From contig NZ_JACHXW010000026.1 in the NCBI RefSeq assembly GCF_014192395.1, forward strand, positions 1 through 64,000: 64,000 bases of DNA. Reading direction: 5' to 3'. The translations under genes were made by a program, and so were the position numbers. The notes beneath the pieces are model-generated. The model searched no databases. It was not told the DNA's origin and saw only the letters and a program-made list of their open reading frames with translations. Source of the DNA: Paenibacillus endophyticus (lineage in GTDB: Bacteria > Bacillota > Bacilli > Paenibacillales > Paenibacillaceae). Positions 17,501 to 25,670 of the stretch are shown here, piece by piece (position 1 is the stretch's first letter; every line of letters starts with the position of its first letter).

Positions 17501-20500
17501 GACCAAGCTCCAAGCCCCGTGAACCCAAGAGACTTGACGAAGTCGACGCTGTCCGCCGAATATCGCGCCTGATCGAAAGGTACTCCCGTCCGCCGAATTT
17601 CGTTCGCGATGTAGAAGGAGAAGTTGCCGCTGCCGTCGTAGGCGGTCGCGAACTCGCCGGACTTGAAAGGCAGCCATTCGTAGACGGACTCGCGTCCACC
17701 GACGACCGTGCTCGTCTCATCGACGTAGCCCGTTCCGTTTACGGCGAGATGGAAGTACAGGTTGCCCAGCGGGTTCACCATAACCGACTTCCCGTTCAGC
17801 TTCTCGATATGGAAGTAGCCGGTTTCTTCAAAGCCGTACACCCCCTTGCTGCCCGCAAGGCCGCCGTAGGCATCCCTGTCGCCCGGAGCGGTCAGGCTCT
17901 CCAGGAAAGCATGGTCGGATTCGGCCGCGGCCGCGAATTCCACGTCGCTATGAATTTTGCCCGGGAACTCGGCGGAGCGGATCTGCCCGTACGAATCGAC
18001 CAGCAAGTCCTCGGCGTTTACGTACGAGAACGTCCTGACGGGGCTTTTCCGCTTGCCGTCGATCTCCGTCCAGGCCGTAATGGACGTGGTACCGTTCAGC
18101 CGGATCGGCGCCTCGTACTTCGATTTGGCTGCGCTGCCCGCGATCGTGTAATAAATGGCGCCGCCGCTCTCCGTCGTCGATAACGCGACCAATTGGCCAG
18201 GCACAATGTTGCCCGAATCCGGGTTCGCCGTTACCGGCGCGGCATCCGGCATCTCGATCTCGTCCATATTCAGAATGACGAACGCCCCGTCCGTTTCCCA
18301 ATGGACGTTGCCCTGCTCGAAGTCGGGATTCGGCAGCAGATTGTTGAAGCCGTCCGTGAAGAGCAGCATATCGTCCAGATAGAGAACGCCCGTATCGTCC
18401 GCGCTGACCAAGCTCAGTTCATAGTCGCCCGTCTGCTCCGCGATGAAGGAGAACGAAACTTCGTTCCAATCGCCGGTTCCGTCTTCGAAGCTTTCCTCGG
18501 CCGGCACCTGAGACTCTTTGCCGGCTTCGCTAATCCGGACGGAGAAGGCGGCATCGCCTTTGACATAGGCCTTGAACGTATAGGGTTTGCCCGCCGCAAG
18601 AAGGAGGGGCGAGGAGAGGACGGCTGCCGTCCCCGCCTCGCCCGCGGCCGCATCCAGCTTCATCGACCAGCTGCCGCTATGGGCGTCCGTGCTGTCGCCT
18701 TGCGACGAATAATCGATTGGGGCGAAGTGGCCCGCGGGGTGCCACCACCTCGCGCCTCCGTCCTCGAAGTTCTCGTCGATGACGGGATCGCCGCCAAGCG
18801 GGGACAGCCGAACGTCGTCGACGTAGATGCGCCCCGCCGTTCCGCTGTTGTCCCTGTCGCCGACCTTGATGTTGTATTTGCCCGACGCGGCAGGGGTGTA
18901 CGTCGCCGATACGAATTGCCATTCGTCCGTTGCGGCGAAAGGTTTGGCAAGCACCTCCGCCCAAGACGTCGTATTCTGAATAACGAGCGCCATGCGGCCT
19001 GAGCCTTTGATCCAGGCGCCGAACTCGTAGGTTACGCCCGCGGTCAGCGTGGGCTGCGCCGAATAACTCGAGCCGTTCGTATTGCCGGATCCCTTGACGT
19101 CCGCCGTCAGCGACCAAACGCCGCTGCGCGTGAAGGAGGTGCGGGAGGGGACGCTTACCGCGTCCGCTCCGTTGCCAATGCCGCCTCCTTCGCCCGGCTC
19201 CTCGGGCTGCTCATATTCGCCAGTCGCGCCAAGCAACAGGATATAATCGACCTTGAAGTTGTCCCAGTTGTCCATCACGTCGTCGGGGTTGATCTGCAGC
19301 TTTACGGTTGCTCCATCCGGAATCTGCACATCGTCGATGACGACGTAGCCGTAGCTGTCGGACCAGGATCGTCCGTGCTCCTCGAACAGAATATTCGGTT
19401 TCACCAGCACGTTGTTGACGTAAAGCGAAGCCTTCTGATCGGATTGCCAGCCTTGATAGACGATCGCGATGCCGTCGTCCGCCTTGTTCGCGTTCGCGAA
19501 TGTCAGCGAGTTGACCGAGCGGTACATGACGGCGAACTGACCGCCGGATGCCCATGGATCGCCGTGCAGCTTGTTGACGGGACCTGCCAGAACGCCGTCC
19601 TCGCCTTCGATCTTCACATAGTCGCCGCCGATGCCGGGTATATCCGAAGGAGCGATGGCGGGCGAAGTGTTCGGCGCGCCGTCCGGATGCCACAACTCGG
19701 CGAACTTCGCCGATGATTCCGGGAAGGCGACTGTGTCGTACAGATCGTGATCGCCATCGCTGGCCGACACGTTGAAGTAAACATGCCACGCTACATTATT
19801 GTTCTCGATCCATTCATACATTTTCTGGATAAAATACGGATTGTCGCCGCCGCCCATGCCGTCTTCGGCGCGCAGCGCGAGTCCCCATTCGCAGATGCCG
19901 AGCGGAACGCCTTGATCCTCGGCGAATCGGGCGATCATGTTCAGCCCCCAGTTGCCGTCGTTTACTTGGGCGTTCCAGGCAAGCTCTTGACGTCGCAGAC
20001 GTTCGGTCGCGTCGGCGTCGCGATATTCCGGACCGTACAACGGCTTCCCGCCGCTCTGCGCCCAGGTCTGGTCGTAATGGTCGATGCCGATGAAATCAAC
20101 GTAGTCCCGCCCCGGAAAAGCGGCCTCGAGATCGACGCCCCAGATGGAGGTGGACGGATTCCAGACGAATTTGAAGTTCTGGCCTTCAACGTCGCGTAGC
20201 GTCGTTACGAATTGGCGGAACGCTTCCGCGAAGTTTTCGGCTTTCTGCAGATGGTTCGGATCGTTGGCGTTGCCGATCGACCAGATGTACCAGCCGCCGT
20301 TGAACTCGTGGCCGAACCGGATCATCGCGTTCTCCATGCCTGCGGCGACGAGATTCTCGCCAAGTTGGCGGTAGTGGTCGTTGTAGTCGCCATTCGCCGA
20401 AGCAGCCAGACTGCCGCCCGATTTCGGGAACGGATAGGCGGCCCAGATCATGCGATCCGCGAAAGGCGTGCCTTCCCACGCGGCGAGCCGGTTGCCGCCT

Positions 20501-22308
20501 TCGAGATCGGACCAGGTGTTCTGCTCGAGGAAATCTTCCGCCAGCGCTGGCATCCGTCCGATCCATTCGCCGAAGTCGGCGACGCCGTCCGGATTGCGGT
20601 CCCAGGAGTAGACGCCAAGATTATCGACGCCGTCGTATTGCTGGGCGGGCGGGTTGTCGGAGCGGTCGGGGTAGCGCGTAAAAACGTCACCCTTGTCGCC
20701 GCCCCAATATTTGAGCTGCTGCTCGAAGCCCGGATTAAGCAGCAGATTGTCGCTGCCCGCCGCGGCCGCGCCGAAGAAAGCCTCGTCCGCGTACATCGTG
20801 CCCGCCGCTTCTGCCTGCGGATAGGCCGCTCCGGCGCTGTCGACGATGGAGAACACGACGGTGCCCGTGTACGTGCCGGAGTTGAAGCTCGCCGAGGCGT
20901 ATGTCCACGTGTTGGTCGCTTTCGGTCGGATGTAGTGCAGATTCTCGCCATTGCTTTTGGCCACCTTGATTGTGACCGCGCCGCTGCCCCTCAGCCACGC
21001 ACCGAACTTATAGTCCGTACCTGCGGCGATGCCGCCGATTTGCTGTGTCACCGTCTTCCAGTCGTTTGGCTTGCCTTTGGTTGCGGCCTGCATAGAGCGG
21101 CTTCCCGCGTAAATGTTGGCGGGGTCGTCTGGATTGCCGGGCTCTCCCGGATCGACAGGATCAACGGGATCCGTTGGATCTACCGGATCGATGGGGCCGC
21201 CCGGCGTTTCATGTTCCGCGGCTCCTCCGGCCACGCTGAACACGAGCGGAGAGCTATTGCTTGCGACGGTCCAATTCGTCAGCGCGTCCGAAGCCTCGAA
21301 GCCCGAATTGGCCAGACGGTTGACGCCGGAGCCTTTGACACCGAAAAAAACATCGTCGATGCGCATTATGCCCTGGGCTTCCGCTTGCGTAATGCCGGAT
21401 CCTGGAACGTAAGCGCTGTCATAAATGGATACATGTAAATCTTCGTTGGTAGCGGCCGTATAATCCGCCGCCCAGTACGTCCAGCTACCCGTCGCTTTCT
21501 GACGGACGAAAGCCAGCGCGCCTCCCGAGCTTGAACCTTGAGACAGCTTCAAAGTAGCCGCTCCGGCGCCCTTGACCCACATGCCAAGCTCGTATGTCAT
21601 GCCCGCCGCGATGCCTGTCACCTTCTGGGTCAGATAAGCCCAGCCGCTCGATTTGGCGGCGAGTTCCGCCTTGAGCGAACGAACGCCTTTGTAGACGGTC
21701 GTGTCAACAGGCGGATCTTCCGGATCGCCCGGTTCTTCGGGCACGGAAGCGCCCTCGACGACGCTGAACACGTCTTTTACGAGCTTATTCCACAGATTCA
21801 TTCCGGCTTCGAAGCCGGCGTTCTGAAGCAGATTGGCGCCTCCGCCGCTCGTTCCCAAATAAACGTCGTCCACGTACATGACGCCGGCCGCGGTGCTTTG
21901 CGGATAGGCCGTCGCGGCGCTGTCCACGATCGAGAACGTCATTTTGCCCGAACGCGATCCCGAATTGAAGTTGACGGAATGGTACGTCCATTCCCCCGTC
22001 GCGATCGGCCTCGTATACGACACCGTTGCGCCCCCCGCGGATACCTTCAGCGTGGCGATGCCGTCGCCTTTTACCCACATGCCGAACGAATAGTCGGTGT
22101 TCGCGGCGATGCCGTCGACCTCCTGCTCCATGTACGCCCAGTTGCCGGCGTCGCCTTTCAAGTCCCCCCTAAGCATCTGGGTTCCCGAGTGCGGAGCCGG
22201 AAATTCGGCCGTCTCGGCGGCCGAATTTCCGGCTGGGAATACGGAGAATAACAAGGTCGCCGCGCATAGCAGGGCGATCGCTTTGTTCCAAGCCTTTCTC
22301 TTTTTCAT
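14563..22308 (-). CDS. Giant SLH-anchored enzyme with GH26 and GH50-like catalytic domains
   Basis: About 2,581 residues. Signal peptide 1-30 (KAIALLCAATLLFSVFPAG). Three CBM4/9-type modules (about 37-195, 205-350, 395-540) are joined by acidic Pro linkers. A GH26 barrel spans about 556-873, with acid/base Glu in RFGHEFNGGW (about 667) and nucleophile in GICEWG (about 806). Next come a CBM35-like module (890-1030), two more jelly rolls (1050-1170, 1173-1320) and a chitobiase-C-like domain (1353-1430). A second clan-A-like barrel (1440-1903) has MFANELRYD (about 1662) and IMTEFHYGD (about 1816), most like GH50/GH42 enzymes. It ends with a CBM9-like domain (1933-2150), a beta-rich region, and three SLH domains (2387-2573) that tie it to the wall. 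ATG 22308 was chosen over 22311 because gaggaagg fits it better. GH26 usually cuts mannan or beta-1,3-xylan; the second family call is tentative. Confidence 0.85.
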   Translation of the reverse strand: MKKRKAWNKAIALLCAATLLFSVFPAGNSAAETAEFPAPHSGTQMLRGDLKGDAGNWAYMEQEVDGIAANTDYSFGMWVKGDGIATLKVSAGGATVSYTRPIATGEWTYHSVNFNSGSRSGKMTFSIVDSAATAYPQSTAAGVMYVDDVYLGTSGGGANLLQNAGFEAGMNLWNKLVKDVFSVVEGASVPEEPGDPEDPPVDTTVYKGVRSLKAELAAKSSGWAYLTQKVTGIAAGMTYELGMWVKGAGAATLKLSQGSSSGGALAFVRQKATGSWTYWAADYTAATNEDLHVSIYDSAYVPGSGITQAEAQGIMRIDDVFFGVKGSGVNRLANSGFEASDALTNWTVASNSSPLVFSVAGGAAEHETPGGPIDPVDPTDPVDPVDPGEPGNPDDPANIYAGSRSMQAATKGKPNDWKTVTQQIGGIAAGTDYKFGAWLRGSGAVTIKVAKSNGENLHYIRPKATNTWTYASASFNSGTYTGTVVFSIVDSAGAAYPQAEAAGTMYADEAFFGAAAAGSDNLLLNPGFEQQLKYWGGDKGDVFTRYPDRSDNPPAQQYDGVDNLGVYSWDRNPDGVADFGEWIGRMPALAEDFLEQNTWSDLEGGNRLAAWEGTPFADRMIWAAYPFPKSGGSLAASANGDYNDHYRQLGENLVAAGMENAMIRFGHEFNGGWYIWSIGNANDPNHLQKAENFAEAFRQFVTTLRDVEGQNFKFVWNPSTSIWGVDLEAAFPGRDYVDFIGIDHYDQTWAQSGGKPLYGPEYRDADATERLRRQELAWNAQVNDGNWGLNMIARFAEDQGVPLGICEWGLALRAEDGMGGGDNPYFIQKMYEWIENNNVAWHVYFNVSASDGDHDLYDTVAFPESSAKFAELWHPDGAPNTSPAIAPSDIPGIGGDYVKIEGEDGVLAGPVNKLHGDPWASGGQFAVMYRSVNSLTFANANKADDGIAIVYQGWQSDQKASLYVNNVLVKPNILFEEHGRSWSDSYGYVVIDDVQIPDGATVKLQINPDDVMDNWDNFKVDYILLLGATGEYEQPEEPGEGGGIGNGADAVSVPSRTSFTRSGVWSLTADVKGSGNTNGSSYSAQPTLTAGVTYEFGAWIKGSGRMALVIQNTTSWAEVLAKPFAATDEWQFVSATYTPAASGKYNIKVGDRDNSGTAGRIYVDDVRLSPLGGDPVIDENFEDGGARWWHPAGHFAPIDYSSQGDSTDAHSGSWSMKLDAAAGEAGTAAVLSSPLLLAAGKPYTFKAYVKGDAAFSVRISEAGKESQVPAEESFEDGTGDWNEVSFSFIAEQTGDYELSLVSADDTGVLYLDDMLLFTDGFNNLLPNPDFEQGNVHWETDGAFVILNMDEIEMPDAAPVTANPDSGNIVPGQLVALSTTESGGAIYYTIAGSAAKSKYEAPIRLNGTTSITAWTEIDGKRKSPVRTFSYVNAEDLLVDSYGQIRSAEFPGKIHSDVEFAAAAESDHAFLESLTAPGDRDAYGGLAGSKGVYGFEETGYFHIEKLNGKSVMVNPLGNLYFHLAVNGTGYVDETSTVVGGRESVYEWLPFKSGEFATAYDGSGNFSFYIANEIRRTGVPFDQARYSADSVDFVKSLGFTGLGAWSNAAGMPYVDWLPMPDLKIGDSGLFDIFHPNMVSQMDTRFQNLAANEGDSNLIGYMFANELRYDKLKTAVPAAGASTGSKLRLVEMLEGKYGGIADFNAAWALNAPSFEALKGLSFAAKTELATRDMDAFTKLYLDELYKQIAFYTKKYDPGHLVMGDRWLANVMNDSKLRDYLAEYAGKYMDVLTYNYYTYDLNLDMLEHLYGLSGGTPFIMTEFHYGDPTTGLTFGARMAENETEKGLMYSNYVEKAAASGYVVGANWFAFLDQAPTGRWFQGLDGEAGAIGLLNVAGRPYRQFLQSVSDTNDKLYDLMLGSIAPYQHTFKPGQTERTSDKKLDVPQSATAPVLGDFEQPWDQAVTANLSDIDLVLGVMKQGIGARMNLTWDDEALYLRAHIDDPTPLSSPNVVKALTVPAAKAYLWAGDAIELFFGPDNVNDGGSMQFSDTQLLLAAAMDEQGVMHTASYWYGYREQEQPPVEMAAELDADGLGYTIEARIAFADIGIDSAADGTVIRYDMGFDEGGAKGRERQFFWNGVDGNSSNREKWGQIVLKAEAPEPPATGGNGNGDWSSASAGGSGILVNGKPADVPVYRNDGNAYEIVMPENGGTASLTVSATELARMASEHPGSFALVKSPTGSYRLPTNWASFVPGFEELLAAKGLIAAQAAFRLTLADAASDAATGQAVAFQTTQGKLLAGVSFTLEVIHAVNGERIAELSEFKLPIVRTVALPTSANGSMELPELYGAWKLEETSGKLQFVPHRLLLENGKASVVISSMTNSTYIVASNPVSFKDVAAGMWYADAIELAASKRLAIGTGAGAFAPSRSVTRAEFARMAANLLQLPAADGNAPSYIDVPKRHAYYDAVSKLSAAGLLSGLIAEESNRFLPDQAITREEMAVIIAAMANALKVVPAAETMDMVVKFTDFASIRAVYADDVRIAYELGVMKGVSANAYEPQGAVSRAQAATVLVRMAERFGFIDEPSK

Positions 22309-22390
22309 CATGACCTTCCTCTCTCGAATTTGCTGTGGTCTGTCGCATGACCGGTGAATCGATTTCATTCTAGGAGAGAAAGAGACTGGA

Positions 22391-22414
22391 TTATAGTTTC
22401 ATTTTTGTTACAAT
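22391..22414 (+). promoter_or_regulatory. 24-bp element shared by both LacI promoters (copy 2)
   Basis: Identical to 5134-5157. It sits in the divergent region between the giant glycosidase and LacI paralogue 2 and ends in the putative -10 tacaat. The surrounding sequences differ, so this block was conserved selectively. Confidence 0.6.
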
Positions 22415-22450
22415 CAAATTAATCTCGTATGTAGGAGGGAGGGAGAGGCC

Positions 22451-23491
22451 ATGCCAAAAAAGAAAGCGGTTACTCTGCGGACGATCGCCGATGAGCTGGG
22501 ACTGACGATTCATACGGTGTCGAAGGCACTGCGCGGGCTGCCGGGCATGTCGGAGTCGACGCGCAAGGCGGTTGCCGATCGGGCGAGAAAGCTTGGTTAC
22601 CTGACCAAGGAGCAGGAGGCGGGGATGTCCGCGGAGCGGATCCCTTGGACGAACGCAAGGCCGCGGCGGTTTGCGATGCTGATTATCGGGGACACGAACT
22701 TTCATCGGTTGCAGCTTGGAGGCGTCCAATATCGTTTGAACGAGCTTGGCCATTCCTTGTATCCGCTCGTCATCCCGCCAACCGTTTCCGAGGGAGCCCC
22801 CTTCGAGGCATGGCTTGCCGAACACGACCTCTTTTTCTCGGACGGTCTGTTCCTTACTGCGGCGCTGCCGGAGTGGATGGAGACCGCGCTGTTGAAGTTG
22901 CCCATGCCCAAAGTACTCATCAACTATCCGCCGGATATGGCGGAGGTGGACAGTGTCATCTGGGATGTTGAATACGCGATGCAGCGTTCGGTGGAGGAGC
23001 TATACCGCCGAGGCCATCGCCGCATCCTGTACGTGATCGACATTGAGCCGCTGCGGGGCTTCCATCTTCGCTGGAAGGCGTTCACGGCGGCAGCTGCGCG
23101 GCTGGGGCTGGAGAGCCTCGCCGAACCAGCCATTCATGTTGTCAGCCCCGCGTCGGATCGGCTATTCTGGCTGTCGCAGCTTAAAGAGCGACTAAGCACC
23201 GGGGCTTTCACGGCCGTTATCAGCGCAGTGCCGGGGATGGCGGCCTGGGTGTACGAAGCGGCCGGCGACCTTGAACTTCGCGTTCCTGAACAGATATCCC
23301 TCGTGGCTATGGAGAACGAGGAGAACCCGTCGCTGCCGGGATTGTCGAGGCCGCTGCTGTTGGTCAGGGAAGCGGGAGAGAGAGCCGCGGAGCTCATGCT
23401 GCGCCGAATCGCCAACCCGCTGCTTCCCTACGAGCAAGTCAGGCTGCGCGGCGGTTTCCATGCAGGAGCAAGCATGAGGGAACGCTTCTGA
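22451..23491 (+). CDS. LacI-family transcriptional regulator (paralogue 2)
   Basis: A 346-residue LacI-type regulator: helix-turn-helix TLRTIADELGLTIHTVSKAL near the N-terminus, sensor domain with DGLFLTAALPEWMETALLKL and a C-terminal VREAGERAAELMLRRIANPL block. It is a full-length paralogue of the protein at 5191, with the same HTH recognition region (GLTIHTVSKALRGLPGMSE), so both probably read the same operator. The ATG at 22451 follows gggaggga. It diverges from the giant glycosidase, whose expression it probably controls. Different residues in the sensor domain would allow different inducers. Confidence 0.9.
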   Translation: MPKKKAVTLRTIADELGLTIHTVSKALRGLPGMSESTRKAVADRARKLGYLTKEQEAGMSAERIPWTNARPRRFAMLIIGDTNFHRLQLGGVQYRLNELGHSLYPLVIPPTVSEGAPFEAWLAEHDLFFSDGLFLTAALPEWMETALLKLPMPKVLINYPPDMAEVDSVIWDVEYAMQRSVEELYRRGHRRILYVIDIEPLRGFHLRWKAFTAAAARLGLESLAEPAIHVVSPASDRLFWLSQLKERLSTGAFTAVISAVPGMAAWVYEAAGDLELRVPEQISLVAMENEENPSLPGLSRPLLLVREAGERAAELMLRRIANPLLPYEQVRLRGGFHAGASMRERF

Positions 23492-23505
23492 TTTTATATA
23501 CCAGC

Positions 23506-23542
23506 AAACGCAGGGTCGATAGGAGGCTTTGCGTTTTTTTTC
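23506..23542 (+). terminator. Terminator of LacI paralogue 2
   Basis: aaacgca and tgcgttt close a hairpin followed by a run of T residues. Confidence 0.75.
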
Positions 23543-23564
23543 GTTCCCTGGTCCGGTAGCAAAC

Positions 23565-23630
23565 TGTGTCGAATAAGACCAGAAATAAAAGGATCGACCG
23601 CTACTCCCCATTCGCCGCCTCCCCTACAAT
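23565..23630 (+). promoter_or_regulatory. Promoter/activator element of importer operon 1
   Basis: tgtgtcgaataagaccagaa followed by ataaaaggat is shared with 11951-11980. A -10 hexamer tacaat lies at 23625-23630, and no good -35 is seen at the normal distance, as expected for an activator-dependent promoter. The YesN-type regulator at 27484 is the likely activator (inference). Confidence 0.55.
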
Positions 23631-23663
23631 GAGAGACAAGACAGAGAAAAGTAGGTGGAGAAC

Positions 23664-24611
23664 GTGAGCAAACGTAACGAAGGAGAAGGCGCTCTCCTCG
23701 GAACCGGCGGACGGCGCTGGAAGCTGATTCGAGGCAACCTGGATATGTATTTGCTGCTTATACCGGGCCTTATATTCTTGTTATTGTTCAAATACACGCC
23801 GATGTACGGAATCATCATCGCCTTCCAGGACTTTAACATCTTCGGCGGCATATCCGGCAGCGAGTGGGTAGGCACAGCGCAGTTCGAGCGACTATGGCAT
23901 TCGGACGAATTCCTGCAAGTGCTGATTAATACGCTGCTCATCAGCTTGTACAAAATAACGATTTTATTCCCGATCCCGATCGTCATCGCGCTTATGCTCA
24001 ACGAAGTGCGGCGCATGTTCTTCAAGCGCACAATCCAGACGATCATCTATTTGCCCCATTTCCTCTCATGGGTCATCATCTCAGGCTTGTTCCTTAACAT
24101 CCTATCGCCAAGCGGCGGCATCGTGAACGAAATCATTCGTTCGTTCGGCGGAGAGCCGATCTCGTTCTTTACCGACAACGGCTTGTTTCGAAGTTTGGTC
24201 GTCTTCACGGCCGGGTGGAAGGAAATCGGTTGGAACGCCATCGTCTTTATCGCTGCGATCGCGGGCATCGAGCAGGAGCAATACGAAGCCGCGGCCATCG
24301 ACGGGGCGGGGCGGATCAGACAGATGTGGTCCATCTCGCTGCCGGGTATGTTGCCCACCATCGTCCTGATGTTCATCCTGCGGATCGGCAGTCTGCTGGA
24401 GGCGGGGACGGAACAAATTCTTACGATGTACAATCCGCTCGTGTACGAAAGCGGGGACGTCATCGGCACCTTCGTGTACCGAATGGGTCTCGGCCAGCAG
24501 GATTACAGCTTCAGTACGGCGGTTGGCCTATTTAATTCCGCGGTCGGCTTCCTGCTTATCGTTATTGGCAACATGCTCAGCCGCAAATTCCTGAATCGCA
24601 GCATCTGGTAA
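23664..24611 (+). CDS. Sugar ABC transporter permease (LplB type)
   Basis: An integral membrane permease of about 315 residues and six membrane helices. The first is YLLLIPGLIFLLLFKYTPMY, and the cytoplasmic EAA loop reads QYEAAAIDGAGRIRQMWSIS. This subfamily (LplB/YtcP type, binding-protein-dependent transport, CUT1) imports oligosaccharides. GTG at 23664 is preferred over GTG 23655 because taggtgg fits it. It is the first gene of a permease-permease-binding protein-RR-HK operon, which puts the binding protein last rather than first. No ATPase gene is present, so a shared MsmX-like ATPase elsewhere is needed. Confidence 0.9.
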   Translation: MSKRNEGEGALLGTGGRRWKLIRGNLDMYLLLIPGLIFLLLFKYTPMYGIIIAFQDFNIFGGISGSEWVGTAQFERLWHSDEFLQVLINTLLISLYKITILFPIPIVIALMLNEVRRMFFKRTIQTIIYLPHFLSWVIISGLFLNILSPSGGIVNEIIRSFGGEPISFFTDNGLFRSLVVFTAGWKEIGWNAIVFIAAIAGIEQEQYEAAAIDGAGRIRQMWSISLPGMLPTIVLMFILRIGSLLEAGTEQILTMYNPLVYESGDVIGTFVYRMGLGQQDYSFSTAVGLFNSAVGFLLIVIGNMLSRKFLNRSIW

Positions 24612-24623
24612 GGAGGAACGTTC

Positions 24624-25499
24624 ATGTATAGAAGAACTGCCAAAGATTTTGCGCTCGACGGCTTGATTTATGTCGTGCTTGTTATGATGGGACTTATCAC
24701 GCTGCTCCCGTTCGTCAACGTCTTCTCCAAGTCGATCAGCGAAGAATGGGCGATTCTGGCCGGACAAGTAGGGATATTCCCGGTCGGCTTCCAACTCGAC
24801 ACGATGAAGTTTGTCGTCACGAACAGCCAGTTTCTGAACTCGCTGTGGATATCGGTGCTCATAACGGTCATCGGCACCTTGGCGTCGCTGCTCATTACGG
24901 CGCTGACCGCTTACCCGCTGTCGAAGCGCGAGCTTCCGGGCATGGGCATCGTCATCGTGTTGTTCATTTTCACTATGATGTTTAACGGGGGCATCATCCC
25001 TAACTATTTATTGATCCGCGAGCTAGGCCTCATCAACAATTTGGGTTCGCTCATTTATCCGGCGCTCATCAGCGTATTCAACTTGCTGGTCATTAAAAGT
25101 TATTTCGAAAGCTTGCCGACGAGCCTTGAAGAATCGGCCAAGCTCGAAGGCGCGAACAATTTCACGATTTTGTTCCGCATCATCTTGCCGCTAAGTGGTC
25201 CCGTGCTTGCGACGATCGGCCTGTTCTACGCCGTTCAATTCTGGAACGACTACTTCCACCCGATGCTGTACATTAACAGTTCGTCGCTCAAGCCGCTGCA
25301 ACTGTACCTTCAGGACATCGTCATGAACGCGGATACGTCTTCGGCACTCGACAAGTCTGCCGACGATCTCATGAACGTGCCGGCGGAAGGCGTTCGGTCG
25401 GCAACGGTCATCGCATCCACGATTCCGATCTTGCTAGTGTATCCTTTCTTGCAGAAATATTTTATCAAAGGCGTGCTGATCGGCTCCGTCAAAGGTTGA
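24624..25499 (+). CDS. Sugar ABC transporter permease (LplC type)
   Basis: A 291-residue permease with six predicted helices and the EAA loop SLEESAKLEGANNFTILFRI followed by ILPLSGP. The C-terminus YPFLQKYFIKGVLIGSVKG is the standard end of this subfamily (LplC/YtcP). It pairs with the permease 12 nt upstream to form the membrane channel. Shine-Dalgarno aaggagg precedes the ATG. Confidence 0.92.
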   Translation: MYRRTAKDFALDGLIYVVLVMMGLITLLPFVNVFSKSISEEWAILAGQVGIFPVGFQLDTMKFVVTNSQFLNSLWISVLITVIGTLASLLITALTAYPLSKRELPGMGIVIVLFIFTMMFNGGIIPNYLLIRELGLINNLGSLIYPALISVFNLLVIKSYFESLPTSLEESAKLEGANNFTILFRIILPLSGPVLATIGLFYAVQFWNDYFHPMLYINSSSLKPLQLYLQDIVMNADTSSALDKSADDLMNVPAEGVRSATVIASTIPILLVYPFLQKYFIKGVLIGSVKG

Positions 25500-25670
25500 T
25501 TTGTTGATCGCAGACGGGCAAAACACATTCCGAGGGCATTAACTTTTCCAGCAGCTTCCTGCGCGATGAGCGTCAGGGCATGACTTCAGGTACCGGAGAA
25601 TCGCCCGCCATCCGGAACGTTGATGGAAACTTAATGATATAGATTATACTAATTGCAGGAGGGTCTCATT

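Noticed and set aside
20212..21438. 408-codon plus-strand open frame
   Set aside because: Also antisense to the giant glycosidase, no ribosome site or motif.
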